Assembly (NCBI RefSeq): GCF_009762795.1
Contig: NZ_CP046400.1
Coordinates: forward strand, 1,217,501 to 1,281,500
Direction of reading: 5' to 3'
DNA length: 64,000 bases
From: Pseudodesulfovibrio cashew
GTDB taxonomy: Bacteria > Desulfobacterota > Desulfovibrionia > Desulfovibrionales > Desulfovibrionaceae
Shown: positions 26,029-35,634 of the stretch, in pieces
Layout of the letters: each line of letters begins with the position of its first letter
Position numbering within the stretch: position 1 is the stretch's first letter
Notes under the pieces: model-generated
What the model saw: only the letters and a program-made list of their open reading frames with translations
Database searches by the model: none
Told to the model about the DNA's origin: nothing
Made by a program: the position numbers and the translations under genes

Positions 26029-27306
26029 ATGTCCGACCAGTCCAAGAAATCATACGAAAAGGTGTTCGTGGCCCGGCAGCCCGTGTTTCGCCCGGATGAG
26101 ACCCTCTGGGGATACGAGCTGCTGTTTCGTTCCGGCAGGGAGAATATGGCCGTCGTGGTCGACGAGTCCGAGGCCACGTCCTCGGTCATCGCAGACGGTC
26201 TGATCATGGCCCTGGAGGGAGTGGACGAGAGCGCGCGCATTCTCATCAACTTTCCTGAGCAGATGTTGCTGGAGGACGTGGGGTTCGCCCTGCCCAGGGA
26301 AACCTGCGTCATCGAGATTCTGGAAAACGTGCGCCCCAGCAAGAAGACCCTGGCCGCCGTGCGGCGGCTGAAGGAGGCGGGCTACACCATCGCCGTGGAC
26401 GACTATTTCGGTCAGCCACAGCTCAAGCCTTTCATCGACCTGGCGGACATCGTCAAGATCGATCTGCTGGAGCTTGGCTCCGACCCGGACAGAGTCGCAG
26501 AGGCCGTAGAGGCCGTACCGGTCTCCGGGGTCGAGCTTCTTGGCGAGAAGGTGGAGGACGAAGCCACCTTCCGTTTCCTCAAGGACTTGGGCTTCACCCT
26601 GTTTCAGGGATTTTTCTTCAGCAAGCCGGAAATCCTGCCCGGTCGCAAGCTCTCGGCCAATGAGACCACCAAGCTGCAGCTGCTTTCGGAGCTGTCTTCA
26701 GAGGGGCTGGAACCGGCTCGGCTGGCCGAAATCCTCCAGTCTGATCCGAGCCTGAGCTACCGTCTGTTCCGCTACATCAACTCCGTGGGGTTCGGGCTGC
26801 GCAGCAAGGTTACCTCGCTCAAGCGGGCCATCGACATGATGGGCATGCTCCAGGCCAAGCAGTGGCTGCGCACAGTGGTTCTGGCGGACATGAACACCAC
26901 CCCCAAGGGCGGAGAGCTCGCCTTCATGGCCGTGCATCGCGCCCGGTTTCTGGAATCCTTCTGTTCCCTCTCTTCGGACAAGCCCTGCAACACGGACGTC
27001 CTGTTCATCGTCGGCCTGTTTTCTCTCCTCGACAGCATGCTTGGCATGAAGATGGTGGACATCCTGGAGACGCTCCCCCTTGACGACGAGGTGAAACGGG
27101 GACTGACCAGCGAGAGCGATGCTCATGATTATCTTCATCTGGCCGCCTGCTACGAGCGGGGGCAGTGGGAGGAGACCGTGCGGATCATTGAACGGCACGG
27201 ACTGGACGTGGATCAGGTGGACGCCATTTACGCCCGGGCGCGCATCTGGGCACAGGAGATGATGGGGCACGCCTCGCCGCCCGAAGAGGCAGACGTTGTG
27301 GAATAG
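26029..27306 (+). CDS. EAL-HDOD (YuxH-type) signalling protein
   Basis: A 425-residue protein with an N-terminal EAL-like domain (about 10-210) and a C-terminal HDOD domain (about 215-400). The EAL-type residues are mostly kept: ELLFR, NFPEQ, EILENV, VDDYFG, KIDLLEL, EKVE and FQGFFF. The HDOD core is seen in LAEILQSDPSLSYRLFRYINSVGFG. YuxH-type proteins usually act as c-di-GMP sensors or weak phosphodiesterases that recruit partners. ATG 26029 matches the family N-terminus (VFVARQPVF follows); the open frame upstream runs through the neighbouring gene and is not real. Confidence 0.85.
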   Translation: MSDQSKKSYEKVFVARQPVFRPDETLWGYELLFRSGRENMAVVVDESEATSSVIADGLIMALEGVDESARILINFPEQMLLEDVGFALPRETCVIEILENVRPSKKTLAAVRRLKEAGYTIAVDDYFGQPQLKPFIDLADIVKIDLLELGSDPDRVAEAVEAVPVSGVELLGEKVEDEATFRFLKDLGFTLFQGFFFSKPEILPGRKLSANETTKLQLLSELSSEGLEPARLAEILQSDPSLSYRLFRYINSVGFGLRSKVTSLKRAIDMMGMLQAKQWLRTVVLADMNTTPKGGELAFMAVHRARFLESFCSLSSDKPCNTDVLFIVGLFSLLDSMLGMKMVDILETLPLDDEVKRGLTSESDAHDYLHLAACYERGQWEETVRIIERHGLDVDQVDAIYARARIWAQEMMGHASPPEEADVVE

Positions 27307-27406
27307 CCTCCGTTTACCGGGACGATCCAAAGTTTAGACTTTTTCATGAAAATGTGTTGGTCTTGCCTAGCGCGGGACCACCGGCCCCGCATAAGGAGCC
27401 AGAACC

Positions 27407-28246
27407 ATGGAGAATCCAGCGTCCCTGCCCATCGGCATCTTCGATTCCGGCGTGGGCGGACTGACCGTACTCAAGGCCCTTGCGGAGCGGTTGCCCTGCG
27501 AGGACTTCCTTTATCTCGGCGACACGGCCAGGCTGCCCTACGGCACCAAATCGGCCCAGACTGTCTCCCGCTACGCCGTGCAGTGCTCGGCCGAGCTGGT
27601 GCGGCGGCGGGTCAAGCTCCTCGTGGTGGCCTGCAACACGGCCTCTGCCGTGGCCATCGCCCCGCTCCGGCAGGCCTATCCCGGCATTCCGGTCATCGGC
27701 GTGGTGGAGCCCGGCGCACGGGCTGCCTGCGCCGCCACTCGCAACAAGGCGGTGGCGGTCATCGCTACCGAGTCCACCATCGCCGGGGGAGCCTACCAGC
27801 GGGCCATCCATCTGATCGAGCCGGAGGCGCGCATCGTGGGCCACCCCTGTCCGCTGTTCGTGGCGCTGGCCGAAGAGGGCTGGACCGAGGGAGCTATTCC
27901 CGAAGGGGTGGCCGCCCGCTATCTGGACCCGGTGTTCCGCCCCGCATCCGGCACGGAGCACCCTGTGATCCCGGATACGTTGGTCCTGGGCTGCACGCAC
28001 TTCCCGCTTCTGGCCCCGGCAATACGCAACGTGGTGGACCCGTCCACGACCATCGTGGACTCCGCCGCAACCACGGCCGAGACCGTGTACGCCGAACTTG
28101 CCCGCCTCGGCCTGGGGCGCAAGGACGGGGCCTGCGGGTCCGCTCGCTACCTGACAACGGACGACGCCGCACGCTTCGCCCGGACCGGCACCCGCTTCCT
28201 GGGCAGGCCCATCGGCGAGGGCGACGTGGAGCTGGTCGACCTCTAA
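27407..28246 (+). CDS. murI: glutamate racemase
   Basis: A 279-residue glutamate racemase that supplies D-glutamate for peptidoglycan. The N-terminal IGIFDSGVGGLTVL and the YLGDTARLPYG loop are conserved. The two catalytic cysteines are visible in VACNTAS (near residue 75) and LGCTHFPLL (near 195). AAGGAG lies nine bases before ATG 27407. Length fits the family (260-290). It is followed by a transporter gene after 24 bp. Confidence 0.95.
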   Translation: MENPASLPIGIFDSGVGGLTVLKALAERLPCEDFLYLGDTARLPYGTKSAQTVSRYAVQCSAELVRRRVKLLVVACNTASAVAIAPLRQAYPGIPVIGVVEPGARAACAATRNKAVAVIATESTIAGGAYQRAIHLIEPEARIVGHPCPLFVALAEEGWTEGAIPEGVAARYLDPVFRPASGTEHPVIPDTLVLGCTHFPLLAPAIRNVVDPSTTIVDSAATTAETVYAELARLGLGRKDGACGSARYLTTDDAARFARTGTRFLGRPIGEGDVELVDL

Positions 28247-28270
28247 GCCGGGAGGCGGATCGTTTTTCCG

Positions 28271-29740
28271 TTGCGCCCCCTTGGCGTGAAGGGCAAAGCG
28301 GTATACACTCGGTTCGTGATCCATTACCTGCGCGAAAAACGGTGGTTCTTCATCACCCTGGTCATCCAGGCGGCCATGCTGCTCGGCCCCGTGCCCGAAG
28401 GCGTCACGCCCGAAGGGTGGAAGGTGCTGGTCATGACCGTGGGCGCGACCCTGCTGTTCGTCACCGAGCCCATCCCCCTGCCCGCAGTGGCCCTGCTGAT
28501 CATCCTCGGTCAGGTCTTCCTGCTCGGCATGGACTCCAGCCTGGTGGCCAAGTCGCTGATGAAGGACTCCGTGCTCTTCATCATGGGCTCGCTCATGCTC
28601 GCCGTGGCCCTGGTCAAGCAGAAGCTCGACAAGCGCCTTGCCTTGGTCATCGTCAGTATTACGGGATCGAATACGTATAACATCGCGTTTGGTATTTCCA
28701 TTTTCTCCGGTATTCTGGCCTCGTTCATCGGCGAGCACACCGTGGCGGCCATGATGCTGCCCGTGGCCCTTTCCCTGCTGCAATTGGCCACCGATGACGA
28801 GAGGCAGCGCAGAGCCCTGGCCATCCTGTTCCTGTTCTCCATCTCCTACGCCTGCGCCATGGCCGGTATCGGCACACCTTCCGGCGGGGCGCGCAACGCG
28901 ATCATGATCGATTACCTGCGGGACTTTTTCTATTCAGGGACCGATCCGGCCACGGACCGCTACCGCGTCAGTTATCTCCGCTGGATGATCTACGCCTACC
29001 CGGTCTTCCTGATACAGCTGCCGCTCATGCACTTCATCCTCCGTCGCACCTGCGGGGTGGACGTCCGGGACATGAGCGTGGCGGTGGCGAAGCTCAGGGA
29101 GCAGGTGGGCGAGGAGGGCGCGCTTCAGGGCAGGCACTATGTGGCCATTGCGCTTTTCCTGGGCATCCTGGTGGGCTGGGTCGGATTTTCGTCCAAGGTG
29201 GGCATGGGCACCATCGCCATCCTGGGCGCGGTCCTGTTCCTGGTGGCCGGGCTGGTCCGCTGGCAGGACCTCAACTCCGGCGTCAACTGGGGCGTGGTCT
29301 GGCTGTATGCGGCGGCTATCTCGCTGGGAGTGCAGATGCGAGACACGGGCGCGGCGGCCTGGGCCGCAGGGCTGTTCATGGACACCCTGGCCCCGGTGGG
29401 GCTGGGCAGCGGTCTGGGGCTGCTCGCCTCGGTCATGTTCCTGACCACCTTCATCACCAACACCATGAGCAATGGCGCGGCCGTGGCCGTGCTCGGGCCC
29501 ATCGTTCTCTCCATGGCCGTTGAGTCCGGGACGAATCCACTGGCCGTGGGGATGGTTACCGCCGTTTCCAGCGCCTTTGCCTATTTCACGGTCATCGGCA
29601 CCCCGGCCTCCACCATCGTCTATTCGTCGGGCTATCTTCTTCCCCCCGATTTCATGCGTGTCGGATGGCGCATGGCGATCATGTCTTTTGCCGTCCTCAT
29701 TCTGGCTTCGAAACTGTACTGGCCCCTGGTGGGCATGTAA
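28271..29740 (+). CDS. DASS-family (SLC13-type) anion transporter
   Basis: A hydrophobic protein of up to 489 residues with about 11-12 helices, of the divalent anion:sodium symporter type. Family features include VTEPIPLPAVALLI near residue 75, the AGIGTPSGGARNAIM loop near 200 and the mirrored NTMSNGAAVAVLGPI segment near 400 in the second half. It would import dicarboxylates, sulfate or related anions with sodium. The start is unclear: TTG 28271, GTG 28286 and GTG 28316 all lack a well-placed ribosome binding site. It precedes the universal stress gene by 12 bp, and the two are likely one operon. Confidence 0.82.
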   Translation: MRPLGVKGKAVYTRFVIHYLREKRWFFITLVIQAAMLLGPVPEGVTPEGWKVLVMTVGATLLFVTEPIPLPAVALLIILGQVFLLGMDSSLVAKSLMKDSVLFIMGSLMLAVALVKQKLDKRLALVIVSITGSNTYNIAFGISIFSGILASFIGEHTVAAMMLPVALSLLQLATDDERQRRALAILFLFSISYACAMAGIGTPSGGARNAIMIDYLRDFFYSGTDPATDRYRVSYLRWMIYAYPVFLIQLPLMHFILRRTCGVDVRDMSVAVAKLREQVGEEGALQGRHYVAIALFLGILVGWVGFSSKVGMGTIAILGAVLFLVAGLVRWQDLNSGVNWGVVWLYAAAISLGVQMRDTGAAAWAAGLFMDTLAPVGLGSGLGLLASVMFLTTFITNTMSNGAAVAVLGPIVLSMAVESGTNPLAVGMVTAVSSAFAYFTVIGTPASTIVYSSGYLLPPDFMRVGWRMAIMSFAVLILASKLYWPLVGM

Positions 29741-29752
29741 GGAGTTGTCCCC

Positions 29753-30688
29753 ATGACGCAGGACGACCAAAGGTTGCGGATATTGGTTTGCATAGGAGGA
29801 GGGCCCGAGGCCTTCACGGGTCTCAAGTTCGTCCACCGCATGGCCGAGGCGAGTTGCCCGGACATCGCGCTGCTCTATGTCCGTCCCCTGGATTCGGGTC
29901 TCAAGTCCGGCGGCATGGAAGTGCGCGTGGCCAGGGAGAACGTTTTGGACTGGGGATTGGAACTGCCCGGCATGGCCCACCTCAAGAGGGCGCGGGACAT
30001 CCTGGCCGAGATGGGCGACATCGACAAGGAAAAGACCGAGGGCTGGGTCCACAGAGATATTTCGGGCGATCCTGCGGGCGAGTTCATCCGCGAATGCGAG
30101 AACCCTTGCGGGGGGAGCATCTCCCTGCGGCTGCGCACCGCGCATGACGTGACCAGCGCCGTGGTGGACGAGGCTGATCGTTTCAAGGCGGATTTCATCA
30201 TCGTGGGCGGTTCCCCCGCCCCGAGGGAAGGGCTCAGGCGGTATCTGGCACCCCGACAGCGGGCGTTGAAGATTGCGGCCCACATCGGGTGCTCAGTCAT
30301 CGTGGCCAGGCGACTGGAGCCCGGACACGGCCATATGGTCTGCGTGGAGGATACCGACACCTCACGGGCCATGCTGCCCAAGGCCATCCGGTACAGCAAG
30401 GCATGCGACTGCCCGGTCACCCTCCTGTCCGTGGCCGGGGACGAAGCGGACCGGGAAGCGGCCGAGAAGGCCGTGCGCGAGGCCGCCGAAGCCTTTCGCG
30501 CCGAGGGCATGGAGCCCCATGAGGAACTGGTGGAGGTGGGCGACCCGGCCGAGGTCATCATGGAGATAGGATACGATTTCTCGCTCATCGTCCTCGGAGA
30601 GTCCGAAAAGCCGTGGTTCGCCAAGGCGTTCAGCGTCTCCCACGAGGTCGCGGACCGGGCCAGGAACTCGGTGATGATCATCAAGTAG
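29753..30688 (+). CDS. tandem universal stress (USP) protein
   Basis: A 311-residue protein with two USP-like Rossmann domains (about residues 8-185 and 195-311). The first ends with ADFIIVGGSPAPREGLRRYL and GCSVIVARR, the second with FSLIVLGESEKPWFAKAFSVSHEVADRARNSVMIIK. The glycine-rich nucleotide loops are variant, so ATP binding is not assured. AAGGAG precedes the ATG. Coupling to a DASS-type transporter gene suggests it senses or regulates that transporter, as other USP-transporter pairs do. Confidence 0.82.
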   Translation: MTQDDQRLRILVCIGGGPEAFTGLKFVHRMAEASCPDIALLYVRPLDSGLKSGGMEVRVARENVLDWGLELPGMAHLKRARDILAEMGDIDKEKTEGWVHRDISGDPAGEFIRECENPCGGSISLRLRTAHDVTSAVVDEADRFKADFIIVGGSPAPREGLRRYLAPRQRALKIAAHIGCSVIVARRLEPGHGHMVCVEDTDTSRAMLPKAIRYSKACDCPVTLLSVAGDEADREAAEKAVREAAEAFRAEGMEPHEELVEVGDPAEVIMEIGYDFSLIVLGESEKPWFAKAFSVSHEVADRARNSVMIIK

Positions 30689-30771
30689 CCGCATTTGCCC
30701 GACTTTCCTTTTTCGCTGCCCTGGGGTAGCCTGCGGTCAACCGCAACGAACAACAACCAAGGAGTATCGCC

Positions 30772-31251
30772 TTGAAGCGCACCATGTCCGCCCTGGCCGA
30801 GAACAAGCCGGGCGTGTTGGCCGAGTTGGCCGCGGCGTTCGGCAAGTCCGGCGCAAACATCCTGTCGCTGGCCGCCGGAGAGACCGAAAATCCCGGGGTA
30901 TCCCGCATCGTGCTGCGGCTGGAGGGGGACGACGAGGCCATCGACGCTGCCGAGCTGTGTCTGCGCAATCTCGACGGCATCATCGGGATCGACGATCTTT
31001 CCCGGAAGGATTTCGTGGATCGCGAGCTGGTCATGATTAAGATCGCCATGAGCCCGCAGAGCACCGGGCAGCTCATGCAGATTTTCGAGGTCTTCCGGGC
31101 CAACGTCGTGGGCATGGGCCAGGAGACCATCACCGTGGAGCTTTCCGGTGACCAGGAGCGCATTGACGGCCTGATTCAGATGGTCAAGCCTTACGGCATC
31201 AAGTCCATGTGCCGGTCCGGGATGATCGCACTCAAGCGCGGCGACGAGTAG
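30772..31251 (+). CDS. ilvN: acetolactate synthase small-subunit-like ACT protein (IlvN/IlvH)
   Basis: A 159-residue protein. It has an N-terminal ACT domain (MSALAENKPGVLAELAAAFG and GANILSLAAGETE) and the C-terminal domain typical of the IlvH/IlvN regulatory subunit (RELVMIKIAMSP, FRANVVGMGQETITVELSG, MVKPYGIKSMCRSG). In that complex the ACT domain binds valine and the subunit activates the catalytic IlvB/IlvI. No catalytic subunit gene is present in the window, which is unusual. The TTG start at 30772 is supported by AAGGAG seven bases upstream. It lies three bases before ptb, so it heads an ilvN-ptb-buk unit. Confidence 0.8.
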   Translation: MKRTMSALAENKPGVLAELAAAFGKSGANILSLAAGETENPGVSRIVLRLEGDDEAIDAAELCLRNLDGIIGIDDLSRKDFVDRELVMIKIAMSPQSTGQLMQIFEVFRANVVGMGQETITVELSGDQERIDGLIQMVKPYGIKSMCRSGMIALKRGDE

Positions 31252-31254
31252 CCC

Positions 31255-32199
31255 ATGATCGAGTATGAAGCCGTAACCAGCCTTAACGGGCTGGTCCGCA
31301 ACGTCCTGGAGCACACACGCGGCGGGCCGCTGCCCCGGGTAGCCATCGCCCGCTCCGCCGAAGGGCACGTCTTGCGCGCCGGGGTGGAGGCCTACGAGCG
31401 CGGCGTGGCCGAGCCCATTCTCATCGGCGACATGGAGGAGACCCGGCGCATCGCAGACGAGCGCGGCCTCGACATTTCGCAGTTCGCATCCATCCACATG
31501 CCGGACGACGCCCAGGCCGTGCACGAGGCCGTACAGCTGTTTCGGCGCGGCGAAGCGCATTTTATCATGAAGGGGCTGGTCTCCACCGCCGTGCTGCTCA
31601 AGGGTGTGCTGAACAAGGAGACGGGCGTCCCGCTGGAGGGCCGCATCCTGAGCCACGTGGCCGCGTTCGAGTCGCCCATCGACGGAAGGCTGATGCTCAT
31701 CACCGACCCGGCCGTGAATATCGCGCCCAACCTGCAACGCAAGGTGGCCATCCTCAAGAACGCCCTGGACGTGGCTCGGAAGCTGGGCATCCCCCGGCCC
31801 AAGGTCGCCGTGCTGGCGGCCACGGAAAAGATAAACTATCCGGCCATGCCCGCCACCCTGGACGGAGACATACTGACCAAGATGGCGCGCCAGGGCGAGT
31901 TCGGCGACGCCGAGGTCCTCGGCCCCCTGTCCCTGGATCTGGCGGTCTCCCGCCAGGCCGCGTGCAGCAAACATTTCGAGAGCCCCGTGGCCGGATGCGC
32001 GGACATCCTGCTCGCCCCGAATATCGAGGCGGGCAACATTCTGTACAAGGGGCTGACCGTGCTGACCGGCTGCACCATGGCCGCCGTGGTGGTGGGCAGC
32101 CGCGCCCCGGTGGTGGTGCCTTCGCGGGGGGATTCCGACGAGTCCAAGTTCCATTCCCTGGCCCTGGCGAGCCTGCTCGCCCATCGGAGCGAGGTATGA
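31255..32199 (+). CDS. ptb: phosphate butyryltransferase
   Basis: A 314-residue phosphate acyl/butyryltransferase that interconverts acyl-CoA and acyl-phosphate. Family features include HFIMKGLVSTAVLLKGVL, the VAAFESP stretch, ITDPAVNIAPNLQRKVAILKNA and the C-terminal ADILLAPNIEAGNILYKGL motif. Length matches Ptb (about 300). It overlaps buk by four bases (ATGA) and begins three bases after the ilvN-like gene. The likely substrates are butyryl-CoA or the branched isobutyryl- and isovaleryl-CoA; context with IlvN hints at branched chains. Confidence 0.88.
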   Translation: MIEYEAVTSLNGLVRNVLEHTRGGPLPRVAIARSAEGHVLRAGVEAYERGVAEPILIGDMEETRRIADERGLDISQFASIHMPDDAQAVHEAVQLFRRGEAHFIMKGLVSTAVLLKGVLNKETGVPLEGRILSHVAAFESPIDGRLMLITDPAVNIAPNLQRKVAILKNALDVARKLGIPRPKVAVLAATEKINYPAMPATLDGDILTKMARQGEFGDAEVLGPLSLDLAVSRQAACSKHFESPVAGCADILLAPNIEAGNILYKGLTVLTGCTMAAVVVGSRAPVVVPSRGDSDESKFHSLALASLLAHRSEV

Positions 32200-33284
32200 G
32201 GATATTCGTCATCAACCCCGGCTCCACCTCGACCAAGCTGGCGGTCTACGAGGACGGAGAGCAGTCGCTGTACCGGGAATACCAGCACGACAAGGCGGAG
32301 ATGATCCGCTTCGACCATGTGACCGACCAGCACGGGCTGCGCATGGAGGCCATCCGCAATACCCTTAAGGATGCGGGGCTGGACGGCGCGGATTTCGATG
32401 CCGTGGCCGCGCGCGGCGGATTGCTTCATCCGCTGGAGGGTGGCGTTTACGAAGTGTCCGACGGCATGTTGGACGACCTGTCCCAATGCCGTTACGGAGA
32501 GCATCCGTGCAACCTCGGCGCGGTCCTGGCCGACGAGCTGAGCCGGGAGTGGGGCGTGCCCGCCTACGTGGTGGACCCCGCGGTGACGGACGAGCTCATG
32601 GATGTGGCCCGGATCACCGGGCTGCCCGGCCTGGAGCGTCGTTCCCTGTTTCACGCCCTGAATCAGCGCAACGCGGCCCGCACCGTGGCCGCGCAACTCG
32701 GCATCGAATACGAATCAGCCAATTTCATTGTCTGCCATATGGGCGGCGGCGTGACCATCGGCGCGCATCGGCAAGGCCGGGTGGTGGACGTGGTCAACGG
32801 CCTGGACGGCGAGGGGCCGCTCACCCCGGAGCGTACGGGTGGCCTGCCCGTGGTCCCGGTGCTGGACAGAATTATTTCCGGGCGGACCACGCCCGAGGAG
32901 TTGCGGGAGAGCGTGCTCAGGCGGGGCGGCCTGTTCGCGCACCTCGGCACCAGCGACATGCGCGAGGTGGTCCGGCGAATTGAGGAGGGCGACGGCGGCG
33001 CACGCCTTGTCTTCCGCGCCCAGGCCTACCAGACCGCCCGGTTCATCGCGTCCATGGTTCCGGCTCTGGTGGACGAGCACGGCGTGCTCGACCTCGCCTC
33101 TGTGGTGCTGACCGGGGGCCTGGCCCGCAGCGAGGCGCTGGTGAGGGAAATAACCCGGATGACGGCCTGGATCGGACCGGTTTCCGTGGTCGTCGGCGAC
33201 GAGGAAATGCGCGCCCTGGCCTCCGGGGCGGAGCGGGTGTTGACGGGTCGGGAGAGCGCGAAAACGTACGTGCGGCGTACATAG
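32196..33284 (+). CDS. buk: butyrate kinase
   Basis: A 362-residue acetate/butyrate kinase-family enzyme that makes ATP and a short fatty acid from the acyl-phosphate. The ASKHA phosphate loop INPGSTSTKLA starts at residue 6. The family signatures ARGGLLHPLEGGVYEV, CHMGGGVTIGAHRQGRVVDV and LTGGLARSEALV are present. ATG 32196 overlaps the ptb stop. With Ptb it forms the two-step route from acyl-CoA to acid plus ATP, or the reverse activation. It ends the operon. Confidence 0.9.
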   Translation: MRIFVINPGSTSTKLAVYEDGEQSLYREYQHDKAEMIRFDHVTDQHGLRMEAIRNTLKDAGLDGADFDAVAARGGLLHPLEGGVYEVSDGMLDDLSQCRYGEHPCNLGAVLADELSREWGVPAYVVDPAVTDELMDVARITGLPGLERRSLFHALNQRNAARTVAAQLGIEYESANFIVCHMGGGVTIGAHRQGRVVDVVNGLDGEGPLTPERTGGLPVVPVLDRIISGRTTPEELRESVLRRGGLFAHLGTSDMREVVRRIEEGDGGARLVFRAQAYQTARFIASMVPALVDEHGVLDLASVVLTGGLARSEALVREITRMTAWIGPVSVVVGDEEMRALASGAERVLTGRESAKTYVRRT

Positions 33285-33402
33285 TAGTGTAAAATATCAT
33301 TGAGATTCAGGAGCAGAAGCCGTAAGGGTTAACTTGTTACGGGTATACGAATCAGCGCCCGGGCGGACCGGGCCTGTTGAACTAAGCGCAAGGATTTGGT
33401 GC

Positions 33403-34281
33403 ATGGGCTCCCTGTTTTCCAAGACCATCAGCCTGAGAAAGAACATCAAAATCGAGGACGACGAGTTCGTCCTGTTGCGTGATTTCATTTATTCGAAAAG
33501 TGGAATCTACGTCGATATCAAACGGAAGTACCTGTTTGAAAACCGTTTTTCCGCTCGGCTGGCCAAGCTGGGGCTCCAGACGTTCACAGATTACGTCAAT
33601 TACCTGAAGTTCGACAGCAAGAAGGATCAGGAACTGGCCAAGCTCTTTGAACTGGTCACCACCAATGAGACCAGTTTTTTCAGGGATATGAAGCAACTGG
33701 AGGCCTTCCGCGACAACGTGCTCAAGCAGAAGCTCGACGAGCAGCGCAAGGCCGGCAAGCGGGAGTTGAACATCTGGTCGGCGGGTTGCTCATCAGGTGA
33801 GGAGCCGTACACGCTCTCCATGCTCCTGCATGAATGCCTGGGCGCGGAGATGGCCCGGTGGCGGATTCAGATTGCCGCGGTAGACCTCTCCCATGCCATG
33901 ATCGCCAAAGCCAAGGCCGGGGTCTACAAGGAGTACGCCTTCAAGACCACGCCTCCGGAGATGCGGAAGAAGTATTTCATCGAGCAGGGCGAGGAGTGGA
34001 AGCTCCGTCCCGAGGTCATGCGCCCGGTACGTTTCGCCCAATTGAATCTGAATGACCGAGCCTCCCTGAAGCGCCTTCCGCGTTCGCATATCGTCTTTTG
34101 CCGCAACGTGATCATCTATTTCGACGAAGACATGAAGAAACGGGTTGTCGGCTCCTTCTACGACAATCTCTTGCCCGGCGGGTATCTCCTGCTCGGCCAC
34201 TCGGAAACGCTGCACAGGGTCTCCAAGACCTTCAAGCCCATTTTCCATCCGGGCTCCATCGTGTACCAGAAAGAAGGCTAG
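33403..34281 (+). CDS. cheR: CheR-type protein-glutamate methyltransferase
   Basis: A 292-residue CheR methyltransferase that methylates chemoreceptor glutamates with SAM. It has the N-terminal helical domain (about 20-90) and the SAM domain with NIWSAGCSSGEEPYTLSMLL near 128-147. SHIVFCRNVIIYFD and GGYLLLGHSETL lie in the C-terminal part. The site NETSFFRD is intact. ATG 33403 is preferred by AAGGA upstream. It is followed 36 bp later by an HDOD gene; no other chemotaxis gene is in the window, so its receptor target is elsewhere. Confidence 0.9.
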   Translation: MGSLFSKTISLRKNIKIEDDEFVLLRDFIYSKSGIYVDIKRKYLFENRFSARLAKLGLQTFTDYVNYLKFDSKKDQELAKLFELVTTNETSFFRDMKQLEAFRDNVLKQKLDEQRKAGKRELNIWSAGCSSGEEPYTLSMLLHECLGAEMARWRIQIAAVDLSHAMIAKAKAGVYKEYAFKTTPPEMRKKYFIEQGEEWKLRPEVMRPVRFAQLNLNDRASLKRLPRSHIVFCRNVIIYFDEDMKKRVVGSFYDNLLPGGYLLLGHSETLHRVSKTFKPIFHPGSIVYQKEG

Positions 34282-34317
34282 GGATACGGCGCGCCGCAGA
34301 CAGGGAGGGAAGACGTT

Positions 34318-35538
34318 TTGGCTATCAAACCGCTTAGCGAATTGACTCCGGGCATGGCCCTGGCTTCCGACCTCAGGGCCGAAGACGGAAGGCTGCTCTT
34401 CACCGCCGGGACCGAGCTGGAGGAGCGCCATTTGGCGCTGCTCGATCGGGTGGGCGTGGCCGAAGTCGACGTGACCGAAGAGGAGGCATCGCTCAGCGAC
34501 GAGACCCTGCGTGATATCGAGGACTACGTTCGTGACTTCTTCCTCTACGTAAATCCTGATTTTTCCCCGGCCATCGAGTTGTTTCATGTGGTCCTGGAGA
34601 TCACCGCCCGGGCCGTGGCCTCGGGTTGGGCTCTGCCCGACCTGGATGCCAGGCGTGCCACCAACGTGGAGCACCTTGAAGACATCTTCATCACGGGCAT
34701 GGGCACGCCGGAAACCATCGCCAAGCACGAGACCGAGCTGTCCAGCTTCCCGGACATCTATTTTCGCATCCGCGAGGTGCTGGAGGACGAGTCCGCCTCG
34801 GCCGAGCGCATCGCCAAGGTGGTCAGCACGGACATGAACCTGTCCGCCAAGCTGCTCAAGCTGGTCAACTCGCCCCTGTACGGGTTTTCCCAGTCCGTGG
34901 ATACCATCAGCCGCGCCGTGGCCCTGGTCGGCGGTCGTGAGTTGTCCACACTGGCCCTGGGGCTCTCCGCCATCAATTATTTCAAGGATATTCCGCCCGA
35001 GCTGGTGGACATGCGCACCTTCTGGCGGCATTCCCTGGCATGCGGCATCTTCGCCAAGCTCCTGGCCGAGACACAGACCGGCCTGTCCCCGGAACGGTTC
35101 TTCATCGGCGGCCTGCTGCACGACGTGGGCCGCCTGATCCTGTTCAAGAAGCTGCCATACGCCTCCACCGAAGCCATGCTGTTTGCCCGTGAAAATTCCA
35201 TTCCCCTGGTGGAGGCGGAGCGTTCGGTCATCGGGTTCATTCATACGGACATCAGCGTCTCGCTCCTGGCCGCCTGGCAGTTTCCGACGGGAATATCCGA
35301 CATGATCAACTTCCACCACACTCCGTTGCAGTATCCCAACCCCCTTGAACCCGCCATCATTCATGTGGCCGACAACATCGCCAATGCGGTGGAGATCGCC
35401 GAAGGGGGCATGTACGTTCTTCCGGGCATCGAAGAGGGTGCCTGGGACCTGCTGGGCCTGGAGCCCGATCCCTTCCTGGCCGAGGCCGTGGGACAGTACC
35501 GCCATCAGATCGATTCGTTGATGAGCGCCTTTTTCTAG
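34318..35538 (+). CDS. HDOD-domain signalling protein
   Basis: A 406-residue protein. An N-terminal segment of about 60 residues (PLSELTPGMALASDLRAEDGRLLFTAGTEL) resembles the extension often seen before HD-GYP domains. An HDOD domain follows at about 145-350, with VVSTDMNLSAKLLKLVNSPLYGF and a residual GGLLHDVGRLILF that retains an HD pair. HDOD proteins act in signal transduction and often lack catalysis. The TTG start has GGGAGG ten bases upstream. It follows cheR closely, and a role in chemotaxis or motility signalling is inferred. Confidence 0.82.
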   Translation: MAIKPLSELTPGMALASDLRAEDGRLLFTAGTELEERHLALLDRVGVAEVDVTEEEASLSDETLRDIEDYVRDFFLYVNPDFSPAIELFHVVLEITARAVASGWALPDLDARRATNVEHLEDIFITGMGTPETIAKHETELSSFPDIYFRIREVLEDESASAERIAKVVSTDMNLSAKLLKLVNSPLYGFSQSVDTISRAVALVGGRELSTLALGLSAINYFKDIPPELVDMRTFWRHSLACGIFAKLLAETQTGLSPERFFIGGLLHDVGRLILFKKLPYASTEAMLFARENSIPLVEAERSVIGFIHTDISVSLLAAWQFPTGISDMINFHHTPLQYPNPLEPAIIHVADNIANAVEIAEGGMYVLPGIEEGAWDLLGLEPDPFLAEAVGQYRHQIDSLMSAFF

Positions 35539-35634
35539 CAAGACAGATCCATTGTAGACATCACCGTTTGACTTGGCGGCGGTACGCCGTTGGCGTGGCC
35601 TTTGAGCGCGTCAGCCGGAGAGGGCGCAGACGCC

